Shown: piece by piece, positions 33,328 to 43,660 of the stretch | Position numbering within the stretch: the stretch's first letter is position 1 | Layout: every line of letters starts with the position of its first letter | Source of the DNA: an uncultured Lachnospiraceae bacterium | Lineage (GTDB): Bacteria; Bacillota; Clostridia; Lachnospirales; Lachnospiraceae | Length of the DNA: 64,000 bases | Assembly (NCBI GenBank): GCA_947589055.1 | Contig: CANPZL010000006.1 | Location: 1-64,000, forward strand | Reading direction: 5' to 3' | Made by a program: the position numbers and the translations under genes | The notes under the pieces: generated by a model | Databases searched by the model: none | The model's input: the letters and a program-made list of their open reading frames with translations, nothing else | What the model was told of the DNA's origin: nothing

Positions 33328-36234
33328 CTAAAACAGCGTCCGGATATTCCGGAATTTCTCTGCCTCCCGTTCAATCTTTCGTTCATTCCCTATCGCACAG
33401 ATGGTGTCTGCGGATACAACCGATTGAACCAGCTGAGCCAATCCACGGATAACTGACTGATTCGTAGCTAACAGCTCATCCCGCCTTGCCTGCCGGTATT
33501 CATCACTGATTCCCATTAAATAAAGGTTAAAATCTCTTTCTCCCCTGTCATAAGGATTCAGCGGTATATCCGCCGTTCCGATCGTACCGATGATATACTT
33601 TGTCATATCCCTGTCATCCGCCTGAAAATTCGCTACATATTCTGCCGCCGAACGATAGATGGCATAGGTTTCCATCAGATTCGGATCTCGATATGAAGTA
33701 AAATAACTGGTTCCATTATCTCCAAACCCACACATACTTCCATAAGCGCCGCCTTGTACCCGTACATTCAGCCACAGGTAGTCATAAGAAAAAATGGTTT
33801 CCAGCACCCGCAAAGAACCGGTAGCGGTAAATCCTGCCTTTTTATAATTTCCAGCAGTAGCCACATACTGAACCTGACTTGCCGTCTTAAACCCTTCGTT
33901 CTTCACAGTCAGCAGGATCTTCTCCTCCGGCTTATTCACCTTGCGATTGGAAAGATATACGGAAAACAGGGTAAGATTCATATCCATGGCTTCTTTTACG
34001 TCGTTATCACCGGTATAGGAAATGATCAGATTTTCCTTATGCAGCACCTCTTCTAATACCTGCCGCAGCTTATCCACCAGTTCTTCTTTCCGTTCATCAA
34101 AATCACGGTCCAAAGCTTCGATCCACTCATAGTAATCAACACCCTTTGCCAGTTCTTTTACATAACTGTCTGTTGCAACATAGGACATTGCCCGAAACGC
34201 CGTAGTAATATGTCCCCGGCTCACCATTTCCGGCTTCAAAGCGGCCTTGATCTCCGCTATGATCTCCCGCAGACGCATCGTATCCGATAGCTTGCTGTGG
34301 ATCAACAGCTCCTCTATGAGCTTGAAGCTGTCATTGATCTGCTCATACATCATTTTCGCCCGTATATCAAAGGTCGGCAGATATTGATCCGGTTCCAGAC
34401 TGCTCCGAATATCAAAGCTGGTCTGAATACTTCCGGATTTCAATCGAATCTCGCTCGCCAATTCATTATAAGTGTAATGCTCCGTATCAATCATGCCGAG
34501 AATCCTTGCCAGCAGATTTGCATACGGTAAGAGTGCAAGCGGAAGCTTATCCAGTCGGAAGCACAGATGGATATAGGCAATTCCATTCGTAAAAATGGGA
34601 TGTACGATGACCGGGATTCCCTGTAATTCCTGTTTTACATTTTCCTGCCTTTGGATCTTCGGCTCAATATCCGTAATCTCAAGCAGCGGAATCTTACGAA
34701 TCTCCTCTTCCGTAGACGGTGTTGCCTGATATTCCTTTAACGCTTTCGTATCTTTCATAATCTGCTCTAACTGGCTTGTACTAAGCGACGCTTTATAAGC
34801 GGCTAACGTTTCTTTGATCCGGATTTCTTCCTTTTCTCCCAATCCATGCTCCGGCTTCAATACAACGATGCTCCGATGGGGATTCTCCAACAGGTAAGTC
34901 CGCATAGTCCGTTCAAAATACCCGTTTTCTACTCCACGCTTCATAAAATCAAGTGTTTCACTGACTTTTATATGCAGGAAAGGAGATTTGTCATCATATA
35001 ACCAGCTGTCAAATGCTTTTAAACCATACATTAGTCCTTTGGGATACCGTCCGAAATCAGATTCCCTTAACTGAAACTCCATATGATTTATAGCGGCAGA
35101 TAATGTTTTTTTCGGTATACCGGTTTTACAGATTTCTTCCAGCGTATCCTCGATCACCTGACAAAAGGTTTCCTGATCTTCTTCATTTGCATTATGTGCA
35201 ATTATAGAAAAAATAGGCTGCTGTATCGAATTATCATAAGAAGATTCTATATCTTTTCCAATCCCCGCCTTAATCAACGCCTGCTTTAACGGTGCTCCCG
35301 GCATATCCAGCAAAACGGACTGCAACAGTTGGAACGCCATATATAGTTCCGGATCCAGACTGGTGCCTACCACTACGTTATAAGAAAGGAACGTATTATC
35401 TTCTAATTCCTCTGACTCCGCCAGCGAATAAGAATAGGTCTGTGCAACCGGCTTTGGATCTATCTGCATATGGATATGGGAATCCACCTTCTGATACTCA
35501 TATTCACACAGGTACTCCTCATCAATAAACCGGAGCTTTTCTTCTACGTTCATATTTCCGTACAGATAAATATAACTGTTAGACGGATGATAATATGTCC
35601 TGTGAAAATTCAAAAAATCCTCATATGTCAGATTGGGAATCGCAGAGGGTTCTCCTCCGGACTCACAGCCATACGTAGTATCCGGCAGCAAAGAAAGCTG
35701 AATCAAGCGGGCAAGCTGCTGATTCGGATCCGAATACACACCCTTCATTTCATTATAAACCACACCATTATAAGTCAATTCACCCTCAAGTCGTTCCAGT
35801 TCATAATGCCAGCCCTCCTGCTTCAAAATCTCCGGATGAATATAAATATTCGGGTGAAATACCGCATCCAGATAAACGTCCATCAGATTTTGAAAATCCT
35901 TATCATTATAACTGGCAACGGGATATACGGTCTTATCAGAATAGGTCATCGCATTCAAAAACGTATTCAACGACCCCTTTGCCAGCTCTACAAACGGATC
36001 CTTTGCCGGAAATTTTCTCGATCCGCATAAAACAGAATGTTCCATAATATGCGGTACTCCTGTATCATCCTTCGGCGGTGTCCGAAATCCAATGGTAAAT
36101 ACCTTGTTGGTATCCTCATTGCTGATTACTACTACTCTGGCTCTAGTCTTCCGATGCCGGAAGATATATCCCGTAGCCGCCAGCTCCGGAATCGGTTCCT
36201 GTTCCAATAAATCATACGCACCAACCCGTTTCAT
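33328..36234 (-). CDS. M16 family (insulinase-like) metallopeptidase
   Basis: A 968-residue cytoplasmic protease, of the presequence-protease-like M16C group by length and layout. The inverted zinc motif HIMEH (H62, E65, H66) lies in the first domain, with the distal Glu in YNEMKGVYSD near residue 140. A long linker near residue 480-520 joins two halves; the second half keeps the fold but has no zinc motif, as expected. The enzymes degrade unfolded peptides and small proteins inside the cell. There is no signal peptide. It heads the run M16-era-recO-lipoprotein-glyS; GGAGGAAATGAA precedes the ATG. The divergent region 36235-36519 before the serpin gene is A+T-rich without a clear promoter pair. 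Confidence 0.93.
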   Translation of the reverse strand: MKRVGAYDLLEQEPIPELAATGYIFRHRKTRARVVVISNEDTNKVFTIGFRTPPKDDTGVPHIMEHSVLCGSRKFPAKDPFVELAKGSLNTFLNAMTYSDKTVYPVASYNDKDFQNLMDVYLDAVFHPNIYIHPEILKQEGWHYELERLEGELTYNGVVYNEMKGVYSDPNQQLARLIQLSLLPDTTYGCESGGEPSAIPNLTYEDFLNFHRTYYHPSNSYIYLYGNMNVEEKLRFIDEEYLCEYEYQKVDSHIHMQIDPKPVAQTYSYSLAESEELEDNTFLSYNVVVGTSLDPELYMAFQLLQSVLLDMPGAPLKQALIKAGIGKDIESSYDNSIQQPIFSIIAHNANEEDQETFCQVIEDTLEEICKTGIPKKTLSAAINHMEFQLRESDFGRYPKGLMYGLKAFDSWLYDDKSPFLHIKVSETLDFMKRGVENGYFERTMRTYLLENPHRSIVVLKPEHGLGEKEEIRIKETLAAYKASLSTSQLEQIMKDTKALKEYQATPSTEEEIRKIPLLEITDIEPKIQRQENVKQELQGIPVIVHPIFTNGIAYIHLCFRLDKLPLALLPYANLLARILGMIDTEHYTYNELASEIRLKSGSIQTSFDIRSSLEPDQYLPTFDIRAKMMYEQINDSFKLIEELLIHSKLSDTMRLREIIAEIKAALKPEMVSRGHITTAFRAMSYVATDSYVKELAKGVDYYEWIEALDRDFDERKEELVDKLRQVLEEVLHKENLIISYTGDNDVKEAMDMNLTLFSVYLSNRKVNKPEEKILLTVKNEGFKTASQVQYVATAGNYKKAGFTATGSLRVLETIFSYDYLWLNVRVQGGAYGSMCGFGDNGTSYFTSYRDPNLMETYAIYRSAAEYVANFQADDRDMTKYIIGTIGTADIPLNPYDRGERDFNLYLMGISDEYRQARRDELLATNQSVIRGLAQLVQSVVSADTICAIGNERKIEREAEKFRNIRTLF

Positions 36235-36519
36235 TTCATTTCCTCCTGATCCTATCGATTCCTTTTTACAGTCCGGGCATTGCCCTTTCTGTTTTCTATT
36301 CTTTATTTTTCTATAGTTTATCCAAAATATGGCATTCTAGTTCTATCCTATCATTTTTTTCCCATTATAGCAATTTGCTTTCCGGGAAAATTTATTTTTT
36401 TTGCAACAAAATGAAAGGCTTCTTACACTGTTATTATATACAATAAAAACAAGTGATCCTGTAAGCATACCGGCTTGTTCATGATCCGGTGATAGAAACG
36501 GATTGATAAGGAGGAACGC

Positions 36520-37800
36520 ATGAAAAAGAATCTGAAAAAAACAATCAAAAAAATAACCGGCTTATTACTGCCGATTATCCTTTTACTTTCACTTTTCGGC
36601 TGTGATAATCAAAATCCCCGTGCAATATCTAACCCAACTAATCTTACGCAAAACATATCGGCTGAAGTTCCACAGGGCAAGCCCTGCGATGAAGCTTTTT
36701 TAACCTCTGCCGCTGATTTTTCGATCGATCTGTTCAAGCAAAGTCTGTCAGAAGATGAATCGCATGAAAACCTGCTGCTTTCACCGGAATCCGTGCTGGT
36801 TGCCCTTTCCATGACAGCAAATGGAGCTTCCGGCTCTACCCGTTCTGAAATGGAAACACTGTTAGGAAACGGAACGCCCATTTCCGAATGGAATGCATAC
36901 CTGTATGAATATAACCAGAAACTAACCAATACCAATGACGTTTCATTTCATATGGGGAATTCCATCTGGATAAACGAAACAGAAAATCTACAGATACAAG
37001 AGCATTTTCTTTCCACCGCAAAATCCTATTATGATGCTTTTGTTTTTTTAGAACCCTTTGATAACGACTGTCTTTCAGACATGAATCAATGGGTGAGTCA
37101 TGAAACGGATAATATGATCCATCACTTATACAGTGAAATATCTCCCAATGCATCGCTGTATCTGACGAACGCTCTTGCTTTTAATGGAAAATGGAATAAT
37201 TCCTATACAGATGAACAGATTCATGAAGAGACCTTTACCAACCACGATGGAACCTCTTCTACTGTTACCATGCTAAACAGCAGTGAAACCGTGTTTGTCA
37301 AAGATGACCATGCTACAGGATTCATCAAATATTATGAAGGAGAACAATATGCCTTTCTGGCCTTACTTCCGGAATCCGGAATGTCCGTAGCAGAATACGC
37401 CGCTACCTTAACCGGAGAATCTTATTTAGAAATGTATGAAAACCAACAATCTCAGGAGGTTTTGGTCAAACTACCTGAATTTTCGTATGATTACACAACA
37501 GAATTAAAACCCGCATTACAGCAGATGGGAATGCATGAGGCATTTTCAGGCAGTGCAGATTTTTGCGATCTGACCGAATCTATACCGCTTAAGATCGACA
37601 GTGTCTTACATAAAGCCTGCATTCAGGTTGACCGCAACGGAACAAAGGCGGCGGCTGTTACCTCTGTCATTATGGATAAAGCCACCGCCATTGAGGAACC
37701 GGAACCGGTATGCGTCTACTTGGACCGTCCCTTTGTTTATGCAATTATCGATGTAGAAACAGGACTTCCGGTATTCATGGGTACGATAACCACACTTTAA
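36520..37800 (+). CDS. Serpin-family lipoprotein
   Basis: A 426-residue exported serine-protease-inhibitor homologue. The signal peptide ends in the lipobox SLFGC (Cys 28), so it should be anchored on the outer membrane leaflet. The serpin fold is seen throughout: NLLLSPESVLVALSMTANGA, NALAFNGKW (conserved breach/strand motif), FLALLPE and the C-terminal DRPFVYAIID. The hinge of the reactive loop reads NGTKAAAVTS (residues 373-382), with the small residues needed for loop insertion, so it is likely inhibitory; the scissile bond should be around DKATAIEE (residues 386-393). Target proteases may be those of the host or of neighbouring microbes; this is inference. AAGGAGGAACGC precedes the ATG. 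Confidence 0.93.
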   Translation: MKKNLKKTIKKITGLLLPIILLLSLFGCDNQNPRAISNPTNLTQNISAEVPQGKPCDEAFLTSAADFSIDLFKQSLSEDESHENLLLSPESVLVALSMTANGASGSTRSEMETLLGNGTPISEWNAYLYEYNQKLTNTNDVSFHMGNSIWINETENLQIQEHFLSTAKSYYDAFVFLEPFDNDCLSDMNQWVSHETDNMIHHLYSEISPNASLYLTNALAFNGKWNNSYTDEQIHEETFTNHDGTSSTVTMLNSSETVFVKDDHATGFIKYYEGEQYAFLALLPESGMSVAEYAATLTGESYLEMYENQQSQEVLVKLPEFSYDYTTELKPALQQMGMHEAFSGSADFCDLTESIPLKIDSVLHKACIQVDRNGTKAAAVTSVIMDKATAIEEPEPVCVYLDRPFVYAIIDVETGLPVFMGTITTL

Positions 37801-37839
37801 TACAATACAAAGCAGAAAACTGCCGCACCAAAAATCCGT

Positions 37840-39147
37840 TTATTTAACCGCCCGGAAGGCTTCCTCCAGATCTTCAATAATATCATCAATATGCTCGGTT
37901 CCAATAGACAGACGAATGGTATTGGGCTTGATTCCCTGATCCAAAAGCTCTTCTTCATTCAACTGGGAATGTGTAGTGGATGCAGGGTGTATAACCAGAG
38001 ATTTTACATCCGCTACATTTGCCAGCAGGGAGAACAGTTCAAGGTTATCAATGAAGTCCTTTGCCTTCTGGGCATCTCCTTTGATCTCAAAGGTAAAGAT
38101 AGAACCTCCGCCATTGGGGAAATACTTCTGATACAGCGCCTGCTGTTCCGGATCCTCGGAAACAGCGGGGTGATGCACCGCTTCTACCTGCGGATGCTGA
38201 TTCAGATATTCTACGACCTTTAACGCATTTTCTACATGGCGTTCTACCCGCAGCGATAAAGTTTCCAACCCTTGCAGGAAGAAAAAGGCATGGAAGGGTG
38301 AAAGTGTCGCACCGGTATCCCGAAGCAGGATTGCCCGAATCTTTGTCACAAATGCTGCCGCTCCTACCGCTTTTGTAAAACTGATGCCATGATAGCTTGG
38401 ATTTGGTTCTGTCAATGACGGGAATTTCCCGCTTGCCTCCCAGTCGAATTTTCCGCTGTCTACGATCACACCACCGATTGTGGTTCCATGACCGCCGATG
38501 AACTTTGTAGCGGAGTGTACGACTATATCTGCTCCATATTCAATCGGCCGGACCAGATACGGGGTGGCAAAGGTATTATCGATCACCAATGGGATTTTAT
38601 GCTTGTGCGCAATCTGTGCGATCCGTTCAATATCCACAACATCGGAATTGGGATTTCCAAGCGTCTCAATAAAAACCGCCTTCGTATTATCCTGAATTGC
38701 CGCCTCGATCTCCTCATACCGGAAGGGATCTACAAAGGTTGTCTGGATCCCATACTGCGGAAGCGTATGCGCCAGCAGATTATAGGTTCCACCGTAGATA
38801 TTCTTTGCCGATACAATATGATCTCCGTTCTGCGCCAGATTTTCAAAGGTATATGTAATCGCCGCCGCACCGGAAGCAACTGCCAAAGCCGCCACGCCGC
38901 CTTCTAAAGCTGCAATTCTCTGCTCAAATACATCTTCTGTAGGATTGGTTAATCTTCCGTAAATATTTCCTGCATCGCTTAATCCAAAACGGGCGGCAGC
39001 ATGCTCACTGTTTCGAAATACATAGGATGATGTCTGATAAATGGGAACTGCTCTTGCATCCGTTACCGGATCCGGCTGTTCCTGCCCTACATGTAACTGT
39101 AAGGTTTCAAATTTTAACTCTCTTTCTTCATACGTTTTTTTACTCAT
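37840..39147 (-). CDS. metY: O-acetylhomoserine sulfhydrylase (PLP enzyme)
   Basis: A 435-residue cytoplasmic PLP enzyme of the Cys/Met metabolism family; the length and blocks fit O-acetylhomoserine aminocarboxypropyltransferase, which makes homocysteine (or methionine) from O-acetylhomoserine and sulfide. Seen: [35 protein letters not shown], the PLP-binding [12 protein letters not shown] and the lysine in [12 protein letters not shown]. Related cystathionine synthases are shorter. GGAGGTTATT precedes the ATG at 39147, eight codons inside the longest frame. No SAM riboswitch or T-box is visible in the short leader (39148-39291). Convergent with the serpin gene, without a clear terminator between them. 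Confidence 0.92.
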   Translation of the reverse strand: MSKKTYEERELKFETLQLHVGQEQPDPVTDARAVPIYQTSSYVFRNSEHAAARFGLSDAGNIYGRLTNPTEDVFEQRIAALEGGVAALAVASGAAAITYTFENLAQNGDHIVSAKNIYGGTYNLLAHTLPQYGIQTTFVDPFRYEEIEAAIQDNTKAVFIETLGNPNSDVVDIERIAQIAHKHKIPLVIDNTFATPYLVRPIEYGADIVVHSATKFIGGHGTTIGGVIVDSGKFDWEASGKFPSLTEPNPSYHGISFTKAVGAAAFVTKIRAILLRDTGATLSPFHAFFFLQGLETLSLRVERHVENALKVVEYLNQHPQVEAVHHPAVSEDPEQQALYQKYFPNGGGSIFTFEIKGDAQKAKDFIDNLELFSLLANVADVKSLVIHPASTTHSQLNEEELLDQGIKPNTIRLSIGTEHIDDIIEDLEEAFRAVK

Positions 39148-39291
39148 AATAACCTCCATTCCGCAAGTCATTTCCTGCTGTTTATTATTGAGGTCATCTT
39201 ATCATGGTTAAAAAAACCTGTCTAATATACAAAATGAAAGTCTGGTTATAGAAAATACCTATATCTCAAGTTTCCCTCCCTTTTCTTATTC

Positions 39292-39834
39292 TTAATAAAA
39301 AAGCTGTTCATAATCCTCCTGCATAAACCTATGGTAAATGGTATGTCCCATCTCCATCCTGATACAATAATAATATTCGTCAATATCCCGATCCAGAAAG
39401 TGTACGCAGTAATCAAAATCAATCCCAAATGGCATAACATCACACACATATTCATGGCTGAATTCGGCAAATACCTGACAGATTTCCTCTATGGTACAGG
39501 AATGCTTTTCCTGAAATAACCCAATGAATCTTTTTAAAAACGCAGGTGGTTCCAAATTCCGGTAAACCCATTCCACACCCTCCGGAGGGATTCCAATTTC
39601 TAACCGTCCACTATGGACAGCAAATTGCAGCCTGCCCAGCCTCGTATGCTTCAGTGCTTCTTCCTGCTCCAGCATTGCCAGCATGGTATCCGCTCCGGTG
39701 CATGTAAGTCCTAGCAGTGCATTCAGAGAAGAAACCGGATAATATAACCGGATCGTTTCCTTTGCATATCCAAGTTTTATCTGCGCCTCCAGAACCTGGT
39801 CCTGCATATTGGTAAGTAACCGTTCTACATTCAT
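39292..39834 (-). CDS. DUF3877-like protein of unknown function
   Basis: A 180-residue cytoplasmic protein, acidic and rich in aromatic residues, with no membrane segment or signal. Its size and the N-terminal block MNVERLLTNMQDQVLEAQIKLGY resemble the DUF3877 family known from Lachnospiraceae, but this is recalled pattern rather than a search. A Tyr-rich stretch DIDEYYYCIRME lies near the C-terminus. It follows copA after 86 bases that hold a strong 36-base inverted repeat (39856-39891), so it may be expressed with or separately from the copper gene. Function unknown. Confidence 0.7.
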   Translation of the reverse strand: MNVERLLTNMQDQVLEAQIKLGYAKETIRLYYPVSSLNALLGLTCTGADTMLAMLEQEEALKHTRLGRLQFAVHSGRLEIGIPPEGVEWVYRNLEPPAFLKRFIGLFQEKHSCTIEEICQVFAEFSHEYVCDVMPFGIDFDYCVHFLDRDIDEYYYCIRMEMGHTIYHRFMQEDYEQLFY

Positions 39835-39855
39835 TTTATATTCTCCCTGTGCCCT

Positions 39856-39891
39856 CTCTCTTCAGAACTCGCTTGCGAGTCTTGAAGAGAG
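39856..39891. repeat. Strong inverted repeat between copA and the DUF3877-like gene
   Basis: Two 17-base arms (CTCTCTTCAGAACTCGC and its partner, 15 of 17 paired) with a two-base centre form a long hairpin. There is no T run after it on either strand, so it is more likely an RNA processing/stability hairpin or small repeat than a simple terminator. Confidence 0.6.
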
Positions 39892-39920
39892 ATACGGATC
39901 CACTTTCGCAGACATCTAAA

Positions 39921-40130
39921 TCACTGGATGGAAATCACCTTATAATCCTGCGCTTCTACTGTATTTTTTAATACCTCGTCCTGAACTTCGCTTTTAAGCG
40001 TTACCTCTGCTGTTCCGGTTTCGTGGCTGACAACAGCTTCTGATACTTCCGGTAACGCCTCCAGACTTTTCTTTACCGTTGCTTCGCAGTGCCCGCACAT
40101 CATTCCTTCAATTTTCATAGTTTTTTTCAT
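39921..40130 (-). CDS. copZ: Possible internally translated CopZ-like copper chaperone
   Basis: Within the copA frame an ATG at 40130 is preceded by a perfect GGAGG (40139-40143) at eight bases. Translation from it would give a 69-residue protein beginning [15 protein letters not shown] and ending at the copA stop: one complete HMA domain with CGHC at 12-15, the size of free CopZ. The stretch just before it (ENDKNNKME) is a low-complexity linker. So the locus may be a fusion of copA and copZ that still makes free chaperone by internal initiation. Internal initiation is inferred from the sequence only. Confidence 0.45.
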   Translation of the reverse strand: MKKTMKIEGMMCGHCEATVKKSLEALPEVSEAVVSHETGTAEVTLKSEVQDEVLKNTVEAQDYKVISIQ

Positions 40131-42527
40131 AGTTTTTTCCTCCATTTTATTATTCTTATCATTTTCTATTTTCTCGGAATCCAATTCCGTAGAAAGCGAT
40201 TCAAGTTTAATTTGTTTTCGCAGTTTTCGATCCCTGCCTGCATCATGTACCCGAACCAGATTCAACCGTAATGCATTCGTTACAACACAAAAACTGGACA
40301 AACTCATAGCAGCCGCTCCAAACATGGGATTTAACTGCCAGCCAAAGATCGGAATCCAGATACCGGCAGCTAAAGGAATCCCTATCACGTTATAAATAAA
40401 TGCCCAAAATAAATTTTCATGGATATTCGTCAAGGTTCTCCGACTTAACCGGATCGCTGCCGGAACATCAGTTAAGCTGCTTTTCATAAGCACCACATCC
40501 GCCGCATCAATCGCTATATCCGTTCCAGCTCCAATCGCTATTCCTATATCAGCCCGTGTCAGTGCAGGTGCATCATTGATTCCATCGCCTACCATCGCCA
40601 CCTTGCCCTGTTCCTTCAGCTTACGGATCACTGCCTCTTTTCCATCCGGCAGAACGCCTGCAATCACCTGATCGACCCCTGCCTGCGCACCGATTGCCTG
40701 TGCGGTCCGTTCATTGTCACCGGTAAGCATTACTACTTGAATCCCCATATTTTGCAGCTCACGAACTGCCTGCGGACTATCTTCTTTTATCACATCTGCT
40801 ACTGCGATCATTCCCACGCACTCGCTGTCACCTGTTTCTGCTGTTCTTGCAAAAAAGAGAGGAGTTTTTCCTTCCTGTGCCAATGCTTTGGATGCTTTTT
40901 TCATTTCCTCGGAAATAAAAACATATTTCTGTATAAACCGTTGATTTCCGCCATACAGCTTATCTTTTCCCTGGACTGCCGACAGACCGTTTCCGGGAAG
41001 TGCCTGAAATCCTGTCACTTCTTCTGCTGAAATCTTCTGATTTCCTGCTTCTTCCATAATTGCTTTTGCCAAAGGATGTTCGCTTTTTTGTTCCAAAGCA
41101 AATGCCATCTTTAACAGTTCTTTTTCATCATATCCCTTAGCCGGAATCATATCCGTTACCTTTGGCTGTCCACAGGTAATCGTTCCGGTCTTATCCAACG
41201 CAACGATCTGTATTTTCCCGGTTTCCTCCAAAGAAACCGCTGTTTTGAACATGATCCCGTTTTTCGCTCCGACCCCGTTTCCTACCATAATTGCCACAGG
41301 AGTTGCCAGCCCCAATGCACAGGGGCAGCTGATAACCAGTACGGAAATTCCTCTGGCAAGTGCAAATCCAACCCCTTCGCCAACCAACAACCAAACCGCT
41401 ATAGTAATCAAAGCAATGACGATCACGATTGGTACAAACACACCGGATACCCGATCCGCCACCTTTGCGATCGGTGCCTTTGTTGCCGCAGCATCACTTA
41501 CCATCTGAATAATCTGTGCCAGTGTCGTATCCTCTCCCACTCTGGTAGCCTGACATTTCAAAAAGCCGGATTGATTCACAGTGGCTGCCGAAACCAGATC
41601 CCCTTCCATCTTGTCAACCGGTATGCTTTCTCCGGTCAATGCCGATTCATTTACTGCACTGCTTCCCTCCAGCACCTTTCCGTCTACCGGTATATTCTCG
41701 CCCGGACGAACAAGAAATATATCTCCCTGCTTTACCTGTTCAACAGGCACCACAGTTTCTGATCCTTCTATCATAAGCGTTGCAGTTTTTGGTGCTAACC
41801 GCATCAATCCCCGCAGTGCATCCGTAGTTCTCCCCTTTGAAATTGCCTCCAGCATTTTCCCCACAGTGATCAAGGTCAGAATCATAGCTGCGGATTCAAA
41901 ATAAAAATCATGCATATACGTCATTACACCTTCTATATCCCCTCTTACCTGGGCATCGGTCATGGCATATAAAGCATAAACGCTGTATCCAAAGGCGGCA
42001 GATGCACCCAGCGCCACGAGTGCGTCCATGTTCGGAGCTCCTCGGAACAAGCTTCGGAACCCGTTGATAAAAAACCGCTGATTGATCACCATGATGCAGA
42101 CGGTCAAGAGAAGCTGCGTTAATCCCATTGCTACATGGTTTTCTTCTAAAAAACGAGGCAGCGGCCAATTCCACATCATATGTCCCATAGAAATATACAT
42201 CAAAATAAGCAAAAAGCCCAAAGAAGCCAATAACCGTTTTCGCAAAACCGGACTTTCCTTGTCCCGTAGTGCTTCCTCAGCCTCTGCATAGGAACCGGCG
42301 TTACCATTTCCGGCTTTTTCCTGTGTGCCTTTCTTTTGTACGGCGCCATAACCGGCGTCTTCTACCGCTTTTATAATATCCGCCGGTGAAGCGGTTCCTT
42401 CCACTCCCATGGAATTTGTCAGCAGACTGACGGAACAGGCGGTTACACCCGGCACTCCGGAAACCGCTTTTTCCACTCTGGCACTACAGGCGGCACAACT
42501 CATACCTGTTACTGTATATTGTTCCAT
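39921..42527 (-). CDS. copA: Copper-exporting P-type ATPase with C-terminal metal-binding domain
   Basis: An 868-residue P1B-type ATPase exporting Cu(I). N-terminal HMA domain with MSCAAC (C11, C14), eight hydrophobic segments, TGES actuator motif near residue 299, the metal-site CPC at 401-403, phosphorylated DKTGT at 445-449 and GDGINDAP near the end of the ATP domain. After the last membrane segment a Lys/Glu-rich linker leads to a second HMA domain (about 800-868) with CGHC at 811-814, an unusual place for it. A ribosome binding site and ATG inside the gene could make that domain separately (see 39921-40130). AAAGGTGAG precedes the chosen ATG at 42527; the frame extends seven codons further. 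csoR lies directly upstream. Confidence 0.95.
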   Translation of the reverse strand: MEQYTVTGMSCAACSARVEKAVSGVPGVTACSVSLLTNSMGVEGTASPADIIKAVEDAGYGAVQKKGTQEKAGNGNAGSYAEAEEALRDKESPVLRKRLLASLGFLLILMYISMGHMMWNWPLPRFLEENHVAMGLTQLLLTVCIMVINQRFFINGFRSLFRGAPNMDALVALGASAAFGYSVYALYAMTDAQVRGDIEGVMTYMHDFYFESAAMILTLITVGKMLEAISKGRTTDALRGLMRLAPKTATLMIEGSETVVPVEQVKQGDIFLVRPGENIPVDGKVLEGSSAVNESALTGESIPVDKMEGDLVSAATVNQSGFLKCQATRVGEDTTLAQIIQMVSDAAATKAPIAKVADRVSGVFVPIVIVIALITIAVWLLVGEGVGFALARGISVLVISCPCALGLATPVAIMVGNGVGAKNGIMFKTAVSLEETGKIQIVALDKTGTITCGQPKVTDMIPAKGYDEKELLKMAFALEQKSEHPLAKAIMEEAGNQKISAEEVTGFQALPGNGLSAVQGKDKLYGGNQRFIQKYVFISEEMKKASKALAQEGKTPLFFARTAETGDSECVGMIAVADVIKEDSPQAVRELQNMGIQVVMLTGDNERTAQAIGAQAGVDQVIAGVLPDGKEAVIRKLKEQGKVAMVGDGINDAPALTRADIGIAIGAGTDIAIDAADVVLMKSSLTDVPAAIRLSRRTLTNIHENLFWAFIYNVIGIPLAAGIWIPIFGWQLNPMFGAAAMSLSSFCVVTNALRLNLVRVHDAGRDRKLRKQIKLESLSTELDSEKIENDKNNKMEEKTMKKTMKIEGMMCGHCEATVKKSLEALPEVSEAVVSHETGTAEVTLKSEVQDEVLKNTVEAQDYKVISIQ

Positions 42528-42580
42528 TCTATCACTCACCTTTTCCATTATGCTGTTATTCTTATCATATCCTGCTTTTA

Positions 42581-42886
42581 TTATTTCATTAGTTTTTGTA
42601 ATGTAACCAACAATTCATCTACCGTTTCTTCTTTTCCTTCTTTTATATTTCTGGTCACACAGGTTTTTATATGATTTTCCAACAGAACCCGGTTAAAGCT
42701 GTTTAAAGCAGCGGTCACTGCCGAGACCTGAATCAATATATCCGTACAATATGCATCTTTTTCAACCATACCTTTAATTCCACGTATCTGTCCTTCGATT
42801 CGATTCAGCCGATGAATCAGATCCTTATATTCCTGCTCTGTACGTTCTTTTGTCCTATGACAAGCACATTCCGTTTCCTGTTTCAT
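42581..42886 (-). CDS. csoR: Copper-sensing repressor CsoR
   Basis: A 101-residue DNA-binding repressor of the DUF156/CsoR family, all-helical. The Cu(I) ligands C47, H72 and C76 are in the family positions (DAYC, ENHIKTC). An N-terminal Cys/His-rich tail (C7, C9, H10) may add a metal site. By family the copper-free protein binds a G/C-tract palindrome and leaves it on copper binding. Such a palindrome lies between the -35 and -10 of this gene (42905-42933), so it should repress itself and copA, which starts 54 bases after its stop. GAGGTGATGTGC precedes the ATG at 42886. Confidence 0.93.
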   Translation of the reverse strand: MKQETECACHRTKERTEQEYKDLIHRLNRIEGQIRGIKGMVEKDAYCTDILIQVSAVTAALNSFNRVLLENHIKTCVTRNIKEGKEETVDELLVTLQKLMK

Positions 42887-42904
42887 GCACATCACCTCTT
42901 TTTT

Positions 42905-42933
42905 ATTATATACCCCTTAGGGGTATATTGCAA
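42905..42933 (-). promoter_or_regulatory. csoR/copA promoter with CsoR operator in the spacer
   Basis: On the minus strand TTGCAA and TATAAT are 17 bases apart. A perfect palindrome of 10-1-10 (ATATACCCCT and AGGGGTATAT, 42908-42928) fills the spacer and matches the known CsoR operator pattern. Confidence 0.88.
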
Positions 42934-42989
42934 CTGTGAAAATAATTAGAAAACCATTACGAAAATCATAGATTCCCATGTAATTCTTC

Positions 42990-43017
42990 TTTACTTATAG
43001 CTAAAGTCTGCTATAAT
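42990..43017 (+). promoter_or_regulatory. Promoter of the por operon
   Basis: TTTACT at 42990-42995 and TATAAT at 43012-43017 with a 16-base spacer, 69 bases before the first por gene. Confidence 0.6.
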
Positions 43018-43086
43018 AAATAAGATGTAATTTTTTATAAAAATAAGAAGAAATATACATAAACAAAACGAAAAGGAGTTTTAACC

Positions 43087-43659
43087 ATGAGTCAGACAGT
43101 CGAAATCAGATGGCATGGCCGAGGCGGACAGGGTGCAAAAACAGCGGCACTTCTGCTGGCTGATGTTGCATTCAAAACCGGTATGCATGTTCAAGGGTTT
43201 CCGGAGTATGGCCCGGAACGAATGGGAGCGCCGATCACCGCCTATAATCGTATCAGTGATGCGCCAATCCGGGTGCATTCCAATATCTATACACCGGAAT
43301 ATGTGGCCGTAGTAGATGAAACGCTGTTAGAGGCAGTCGATGTAACAGCAGGGTTAAAGAAGGAGGGTGCCATCATTATAAACACCTCCCAGCCCAAGGA
43401 AGCGATCCTTCCGCATTTAAAAGGCTATCCGGGTGCTGTTTATACCATAGATGCAAAGAAAATCTCCCTTGCGACGCTTGGGAAATATTATCCCAACTCT
43501 CCTATGCTGGCAGCGGTGGTTGCCATTACGAAGGTTATGGAACAGGAAGCCTTCCTGCGGGAAATGGAACTATCCTTTCAGCATAAGTTTGCAAAAAAAC
43601 CGGAAGTCATTAAGGGAAATATGGAAGCCTTGAAAATGACCTTTAAGGAGGTGCAATAA
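43087..43659 (+). CDS. porC: Pyruvate:ferredoxin oxidoreductase, gamma subunit
   Basis: A 190-residue cytoplasmic subunit of a 2-oxoacid:ferredoxin oxidoreductase, the CoA-binding gamma part. It opens with the diagnostic EIRWHGRGGQGAKTAA block and later has GFPEYGPERMGAP. The four-subunit order here is gamma-delta-alpha-beta, as in archaeal and Thermotoga-type enzymes. By family the complex decarboxylates pyruvate (or a related 2-oxoacid) to acyl-CoA, CO2 and reduced ferredoxin; pyruvate is the likeliest substrate but branched-chain 2-oxoacids are not excluded. AAAAGGAG precedes the ATG. One base separates its stop from the delta gene. Confidence 0.9.
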   Translation: MSQTVEIRWHGRGGQGAKTAALLLADVAFKTGMHVQGFPEYGPERMGAPITAYNRISDAPIRVHSNIYTPEYVAVVDETLLEAVDVTAGLKKEGAIIINTSQPKEAILPHLKGYPGAVYTIDAKKISLATLGKYYPNSPMLAAVVAITKVMEQEAFLREMELSFQHKFAKKPEVIKGNMEALKMTFKEVQ

Positions 43660-43660
43660 T

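Noticed and set aside
39148..39291. SAM riboswitch or T-box before the metY-like gene
   Set aside because: The gap is short and no conserved riboswitch core was found.
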